From Micromonospora chaiyaphumensis (GTDB lineage: Bacteria > Actinomycetota > Actinomycetes > Mycobacteriales > Micromonosporaceae): DNA of 64,000 bases. The position numbers were made by a program, and so were the translations under genes. Below the pieces are notes generated by a model. That model searched no databases, was not told the DNA's origin, and saw only the letters and a program-made list of their open reading frames with translations. The stretch spans positions 1 through 64,000 of the forward strand of contig NZ_FMCS01000003.1 in the NCBI RefSeq assembly GCF_900091435.1. Reading direction: 5' to 3'. Within the stretch, counting starts at the first letter, position 1. Every line of letters starts with the position of its first letter. Shown here one piece after another: positions 60,501-64,000 of the stretch.

Positions 60501-60780
60501 GGCGCTGGAGGGCCTGGCCGGGGCCTGGGCGGTGGCCGGCGACGGGGTGGGCGCCGCCCGGCTGCTCGGCGCCGCGGCGGCGGCCCGCGAGGCGGTGGGG
60601 ATGCCGCTGCCGCCGGCCGAGCGCGGGGACGTGGAGCGGATCGCCGCGCGGGCCCGCGCCGTCCTCGGCGAGGACGGCTTCAAGGGCGAGTTCGAGTACG
60701 GGGCCGGCCTGCGGCCGGAGGAGTGTGTGGCGCGGACCCTCGCGGAGGAGACCGGTACCGCCCCACCGGGTGGGCGGTAG
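57502..60780 (+). CDS. AfsR-like SARP regulator with NB-ARC ATPase and TPR region
   Basis: 1,092 residues in three parts: an OmpR-like DNA-binding domain (1-95, RFGVLGPLEVWTTNGRHVKIP, KVRALLADLLAQSGRVV, LRSKISQLRRVL), a BTAD domain (96-250), an NB-ARC/STAND ATPase with Walker A GPGGVGKT (about 296-303), Walker B LLLVLDNCEH and RxLTTSQ, and a TPR-like helical C-terminus (about 600-1085). This is a large pathway-specific or global activator gated by nucleotide and ligand. The promoter is leaderless, with five 11-base-period boxes upstream. It probably controls the exporter operon and the genes running to the right edge. Confidence 0.93.
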   Translation: MRFGVLGPLEVWTTNGRHVKIPEWKVRALLADLLAQSGRVVTADRLIDDLWGDRPPANPHAVLRSKISQLRRVLRDAEPGLPDPVVRSGAGYVLDVPADAVDAHRFEALLARAEHTGDRRQRVSVLAEALALWRGPSFVGFADAPFAAAAVARLEERRLTALEDQVELRAELGEDVTLVGELADLVADHPLRERFRATQMRVLYRLGRQGDALAAYRELRERLSGDLGLEPGPAVVALHQAILRQEESLAAPPAGPPVRRRLTNLPTPLTGLVGREGAVDDVRALLGAGRLVTLVGPGGVGKTRLAVEAAGGLTGDFPDGVWLVELAALDRTVAADPAEADRPALQGLVDRVAAELDVRAPTDARSCVEGLADALHGRRLLLVLDNCEHVVDDVAELVRRLLGGLPGLRVLTTSQEPLGVAGEQVWVVPPLALPEPEADHDPARLLRYGAVELFTVRARAGAAGFTLGPDNAADVAAVCRRLDGIPLALELAATRVRAMGVRQLAAGLDDRFGLLASGRRSEPARQQTLRAMIDWSWELLNGPERALLRRLAVHADGCTLTAAREVCGGGEVDPAQVPDLLARLIDRSLLVPAEQPDGPRYRLLESVAAYCLERLNEAGELADLRARHAEWYTALAEQADERLRGVHQRTALRQLDAEAANFRAALRACAHRRDAHLALRLTCALAWYWVLRSRVGEGRRALAAAVAVPGAAPEGLRGTAMTWQAGIAALAGEPPDALVEQRYATVKSYVDDPDDPAGRARAALLLAVVTPIDVTRPAEDPVNRLLATFRALGDRWGEAAALAVLAYHAQLCGNFSALRRDAERSLVLFRELGDHWGILQATTPLAELAQFTGEYDRAGRWFADGLHIAQELGLRAEVARQLNGAGRIAQLQGDHVRARELFRRARTLAAEESVKAMEQVADLGLAVSDRWEGDLDAAERRLLPWLSWNRRAAWPAGIAAVQAELGFVAEQRGDAHTASARHREGWEAARQTRERRTIALALEGLAGAWAVAGDGVGAARLLGAAAAAREAVGMPLPPAERGDVERIAARARAVLGEDGFKGEFEYGAGLRPEECVARTLAEETGTAPPGGR

Positions 60781-60851
60781 CCGCGCGTCCGGCGTGGTGG
60801 AAATCGATTCGAACAGGTGAGGTGCCCGGAGGGCACGGAGAGAGGTGGATC

Positions 60852-61724
60852 ATGACCGAGAGCATCTCCGCGGCCGGCGGTACGACGGTCGGCGCGAACG
60901 GGGTCGACCTGTGCGTCGAGACCTTCGGCCGGCCCGCCGACCCGGCCGTGCTGCTGCTGGCCGGGTCGACGTCGTCGATGCTGATGTGGGACGAGGAGAT
61001 CTGTCAGCGGCTGGCCGACCACAACCGTTTCGTGGTGCGCTACGACTACCGCGACACCGGGCAGTCGGTGGCCTACCCGCCCGGGAAGCCGCCGTACACG
61101 CTGCGGGATCTCGCCGCCGACGCGGTCGGCGTGCTGGACGCGCTCGACCTGCCCGCCGCCCACCTGGTCGGCCAGTCGATGGGCGGCATGGTGGCCCAGC
61201 TCGTGGCGCTCGACCACCCCGACCGGGTCGCCTCCCTCGTCCTGGTCTCCTCCAGCCCCGGCGTGCCGGGGCCGGACAACCCCGACCTGTCCGCCATGCC
61301 CGAGGAGTTCCAGAAGGCGTACGCGGACGTCCGGATGCCCGACTGGTCCGACCGGGAGCAGGTCATCGAGTACCGGTTGTCCCTGCAGCGGCCCTGCACC
61401 GGCTCCGGCCGCACGTTCGAGGAGGCCCGCTACCGCCGCCTGATCGGGCGCGAGTTCGACCGGGCGGTGGACATCGAGGCGAGCATGAAGAACCACTTCG
61501 CCATGGGGGACGTGCCCCCGTGGCGCGGGCGGCTCGGCGAGCTGGCCGTGCCCACCCTGGTCATCCACGGCAGCGACGACCCGGTGCACCCCTTCGACCA
61601 CGCCACCGCACTGGTCCGGGAGATCCCGGACGCGTCGCTGCTGCGTCTCGACGGGGTGGGCCACGAACTGCCCAGCCAGGACTGGGACACCATCGTGGCC
61701 GCCGTGGTGACGCACACGGCCTGA
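60852..61724 (+). CDS. Alpha/beta hydrolase, RdmC/DnrP-like
   Basis: 290 residues with a complete triad: Ser in GQSMGGM, Asp in GSDDPVHP, His in GVGHELP. The start (NGVDLCVETFGRPADPAVLLLAGS), the segment RFVVRYDYRDTGQSVAYPPGKPPYTLRDLAADAVGVLDAL, and MKNHFAMGDVPPWRGRLGEL resemble aclacinomycin/daunorubicin methylesterases, which demethylate a carboxymethyl group on anthracyclines, though many relatives have other substrates. GGAGAGAGG precedes ATG 60852. It follows the SARP gene after 71 bases on the same strand. Confidence 0.85.
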   Translation: MTESISAAGGTTVGANGVDLCVETFGRPADPAVLLLAGSTSSMLMWDEEICQRLADHNRFVVRYDYRDTGQSVAYPPGKPPYTLRDLAADAVGVLDALDLPAAHLVGQSMGGMVAQLVALDHPDRVASLVLVSSSPGVPGPDNPDLSAMPEEFQKAYADVRMPDWSDREQVIEYRLSLQRPCTGSGRTFEEARYRRLIGREFDRAVDIEASMKNHFAMGDVPPWRGRLGELAVPTLVIHGSDDPVHPFDHATALVREIPDASLLRLDGVGHELPSQDWDTIVAAVVTHTA

Positions 61725-61923
61725 CCGCCGCCGCCCGTCCGATCGAGGTGAGCAGCCTGCGAGATGCCCCGGTCCGCCGGCCCCCGCCATGCTGGGACGG
61801 AAGGGGCCGCCGGCCGGGCCCGGGCAGGGTCCGGCGACCGACCTGGCGCCCCGTCCCACGTCGTGGTCCGCCGTCCCCGCCCTGGCGGGTGCGGCTCGGC
61901 GGGCCGACCCAGGAGGAGCGCTC

Positions 61924-63447
61924 ATGCGGATGCGGGTGGTGGCAGGGATCGTCAGCCTGGGGGTGGTCGCCGGGTTCGCCGGCGCGGCCCCCGCGGGGGC
62001 CGGTGACCGGCCCCGGGTGCCGTCGGTGCGCGACTGGTCCGTCGCCGGGCAGAACACGCACAACACGCGGCACGCCGCGACCGAGCGGACCATCGACGCC
62101 CGCAACGTCGGCCGGTTGAAGCCCCGCTGGGTCTTCACCGCGAACGGCGACATCAACGCCACTCCGGCGGTGGTGGACGGCGTCCTCTACGTTCCGGACG
62201 CCGGCGGCACGCTGTGGGCCATCCGGGCCTCCGACGGCACGCCGGTGTGGTCGCACCCGATCAGCGACTACACGGGCCCGCCGGTCGACGGCTCCCGCAC
62301 CACCCCGGCGGTCTCGGGTGACCTGGTCGTGATCGGCAAGGGCTTCACCGTCGAGTCGCCCAGCGGCGCCGGCGTGATCGCGGTCGACCGGGGTGACGGC
62401 TCGCTGCGCTGGCGTACCCAGGTCGACCCCAACCCCCGCGCGAAGGTGACCGGCGCTCCGGTGATCGACCGGGGCGTGGTCTACGTGGGCATCTCCTCCT
62501 CCGAGGAGATCCTGCCGCCGCCGCACACCTTCCGGGGCAGCGTCGTCGCGCTCGACCTGCGCACCGGCCGGATCCTGTGGCGGACCTACATGGCCCCGCC
62601 CGGCTACACCGGCAGCGCCGTCTGGGGGAGCAACCCGGTCGTGGACCGTCGCCGCGGCCTCGTGTACGTCGGCACCGGCAACAACTACACGGTGCCGGAG
62701 GGTGTGTGCACCCGCCCCGAGCAGACCGGTTGCGAGCTGCCGGCCGCCGACGACTACTTCGACTCGGTGGTGGCGCTCGACCTGCGGACCGGCCGGGTCC
62801 GCTGGGTGCACAAGACGCTGAGCGCCGACGCGGTGTCCGAGCTGGACCCGCCGCCGGGCACCGACATGAACTTCGGCTCGTCGCCGAACCTGTTCACCAC
62901 CACCATCGGCGGGCGCCAGCGCGAGCTGCTCGGGATCGGGCAGAAGAGCGGCGACTACTGGGCGCTCGACCCGGACGACGGCCGGGTGGTGTGGAAGACG
63001 CAGGTGGGACCGGGTGGTGGCATGGGCGGGATCCAGTGGGGCTCGGCCACCGACGGCCGGCGGATCTACGTGGCGCTGGCCAACTCCGACCGCATCCCCT
63101 TCACGATCCCGTCACCGGACGGCGGTGAGACCACCCTGACCGGCGGGATGTGGGCGGCGCTGGACGCCGCGACCGGCCGGATCCTGTGGCGGACCCCGGA
63201 CCCGCAGGGCGCCATCGACATGGGCTACGTCACCTCCGCCAACGGCGTCGTGTACGTCGGTTCCGGCGCCGGCACCGGCGACAACATGTACGCCCTCGAC
63301 GCCCGCACCGGTGCGATCCGGTGGCGATTCGCCAGTGGCGGCTCGGTGATCGCGGGCGCGGCCGTGGTGAACGGCTCCGTCTACTGGGGATCGGGCTACC
63401 ACATCGGCACGGGCAACAACAAGCTGTACGCCTTCGACCTGCGCTGA
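61924..63447 (+). CDS. Secreted PQQ-type beta-propeller (quinoprotein dehydrogenase-like) protein
   Basis: 507 residues. A signal peptide ends near residue 26 (AGA-GDRP). DWSVAGQNTHNTRHA is the usual opening of bacterial PQQ alcohol dehydrogenase-type propellers, followed by repeated tryptophan-docking blades: GTLWAIRASDGTPVWSHPI, GVIAVDRGDGSLRWRTQV, VVALDLRTGRILWRTYM, VVALDLRTGRVRWVHKT, YWALDPDDGRVVWKTQV, WAALDAATGRILWRTPD, MYALDARTGAIRWRFAS. VYVGTGNNYTVPE may be part of the cofactor site. It probably oxidises a secreted intermediate, or may be a structural propeller. AGGAGGAGCG precedes ATG 61924. A hairpin follows the gene. Confidence 0.85.
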   Translation: MRMRVVAGIVSLGVVAGFAGAAPAGAGDRPRVPSVRDWSVAGQNTHNTRHAATERTIDARNVGRLKPRWVFTANGDINATPAVVDGVLYVPDAGGTLWAIRASDGTPVWSHPISDYTGPPVDGSRTTPAVSGDLVVIGKGFTVESPSGAGVIAVDRGDGSLRWRTQVDPNPRAKVTGAPVIDRGVVYVGISSSEEILPPPHTFRGSVVALDLRTGRILWRTYMAPPGYTGSAVWGSNPVVDRRRGLVYVGTGNNYTVPEGVCTRPEQTGCELPAADDYFDSVVALDLRTGRVRWVHKTLSADAVSELDPPPGTDMNFGSSPNLFTTTIGGRQRELLGIGQKSGDYWALDPDDGRVVWKTQVGPGGGMGGIQWGSATDGRRIYVALANSDRIPFTIPSPDGGETTLTGGMWAALDAATGRILWRTPDPQGAIDMGYVTSANGVVYVGSGAGTGDNMYALDARTGAIRWRFASGGSVIAGAAVVNGSVYWGSGYHIGTGNNKLYAFDLR

Positions 63448-63454
63448 CCGGTAG

Positions 63455-63482
63455 GCCGGGCGGGGTGTCCGCCCCGCCCGGC
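63455..63482. terminator. GC hairpin terminator after the propeller gene
   Basis: GCCGGGCGGGG (63455-63465) and CCCCGCCCGGC (63472-63482) pair perfectly over 11 bases with a six-base loop, starting eight bases after the stop codon. Confidence 0.72.
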
Positions 63483-63516
63483 GTCCCTCCACCAACGTCA
63501 GGGTGGCTGAGCGATC

Positions 63517-64000
63517 ATGATCGAATCTGGTTCGCGGGCCGACCGCCGGGAGCGGCACGGCGCCGCGCCCATCCCGGGCGCCGGCACGGCGCTCCGGCCC
63601 GACCCGCCGATGCGCGGCATCCTCCTCGCCGGCGGCACCGGCTCGCGGCTCTGGCCGGTGACCAAGGCGATCTCGAAGCAGCTGGTCCCGGTCTTCGACA
63701 AGCCGATGGTCTTCTATCCGCTGTCCACGCTCATCTCGATCGGCATCCGCGAGATCCTGCTGATCACCACGCCCGACGACCGGGACGCCTTCGTCCGGCT
63801 GCTCGGCGACGGCTCCCAGTGGGGGCTGCGCCTGGAGTACGCCGTCCAGCCCCGCCCGGAGGGGATCGCCCAGGCGTTCCTCATCGGCGAGGAGTTCCTC
63901 GGCGGGCGCAGCGCCGCGCTGATCCTCGGGGACAACCTGTTCCACGGCACCGACCTGGGGCGCTGGTCCCGGCCCGGCGCCGAGGTGGTGGGCGGGCACA
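63517..64000 (+). CDS. rfbA: Glucose-1-phosphate thymidylyltransferase (partial, C-terminus off window)
   Basis: 161 residues are visible. [80 protein letters not shown] and [10 protein letters not shown] are diagnostic of RmlA/RfbA, which makes dTDP-glucose from glucose 1-phosphate and dTTP. The family normally begins at ATG 63610; the frame is open to ATG 63517, and the extra 31 codons end almost only in G or C, which supports 63517 as the real start with an unusual N-terminal extension. Neither start has a good ribosome site. Its product is the substrate of RfbB encoded at 50528-51526. Confidence 0.9.
   Translation, partial: MIESGSRADRRERHGAAPIPGAGTALRPDPPMRGILLAGGTGSRLWPVTKAISKQLVPVFDKPMVFYPLSTLISIGIREILLITTPDDRDAFVRLLGDGSQWGLRLEYAVQPRPEGIAQAFLIGEEFLGGRSAALILGDNLFHGTDLGRWSRPGAEVVGGH

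Overview
The window is a very GC-rich actinomycete chromosome, most likely Micromonosporaceae (Micromonospora or a close relative). The evidence is near-uniform G/C at third codon positions, frequent GTG starts, many leaderless promoters (TANNNT, then 6-7 bases, then the start codon), SARP-family regulators, an LCP protein, an F420-type PPOX protein, and intergenic hairpins built on GTTGATCAAGAGGTT. The genus is inferred from style only. I found no tRNA, rRNA, IS element or CRISPR array.

Layout. 1-13.1 kb is ordinary accessory and metabolic DNA: a secreted C39-like protein cut by the left edge, a repeat-rich gap, a CoA-transferase, a TetR/thiolase divergent pair with palindromic operators, an LCP cell-wall ligase, an SRPBCC/hydrolase pair facing a second TetR gene, an MFS exporter facing an ArsR-type regulator, a GNAT enzyme and a secreted subtilase. 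13.2-43.6 kb is a contractile injection system (CIS, phage-tail-like particle) locus. The rightward half (13,240-31,321) encodes baseplate, hub, spike, tip, wedge and fibre-like proteins and ends in a 1,484-residue eCIS-core (DUF4157) protein whose C-terminus looks like a nuclease toxin. The leftward half (40,649-33,806) encodes sheath, tube, a gp26/gp51-like protein, a Pro-rich protein, the Pvc16-type cap protein and the AAA+ ATPase. Between the two convergent halves sits an unrelated island: an inositol-phosphate synthase, a decayed thioesterase, an FMN reductase and a MarR gene. Right of the sheath promoter lie three small genes and two convergent, overlapping short SARP genes.

The strongest new observation is regulatory. 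Four promoters in this locus carry heptamers of the type GTGACGG/C repeated at 11-base intervals, 8-9 bases before a -10 hexamer: upstream of the baseplate block, the sheath block, the small-gene pair, and the first SARP gene itself. This is the arrangement expected of SARP operators, so the local SARP probably switches on the whole particle and its own gene.

43.7-50.5 kb holds a DksA/TraR-type zinc-finger gene behind an attenuator-like leader, a GNAT enzyme, a DUF4326 protein, and a LacI repressor with three AAGCGCTT operators facing a secreted LamG protein plus quinoprotein sugar dehydrogenase operon. 50.5-64 kb looks like one end of a biosynthetic cluster: dTDP-glucose 4,6-dehydratase (rfbB), a UDP-galactopyranose-mutase-like flavoprotein, an SDR, a 14-TM exporter, an FMN reductase, a large AfsR-like SARP with its own set of 11-base-period boxes, an RdmC-like hydrolase, a PQQ-type propeller protein, and rfbA running off the right edge.
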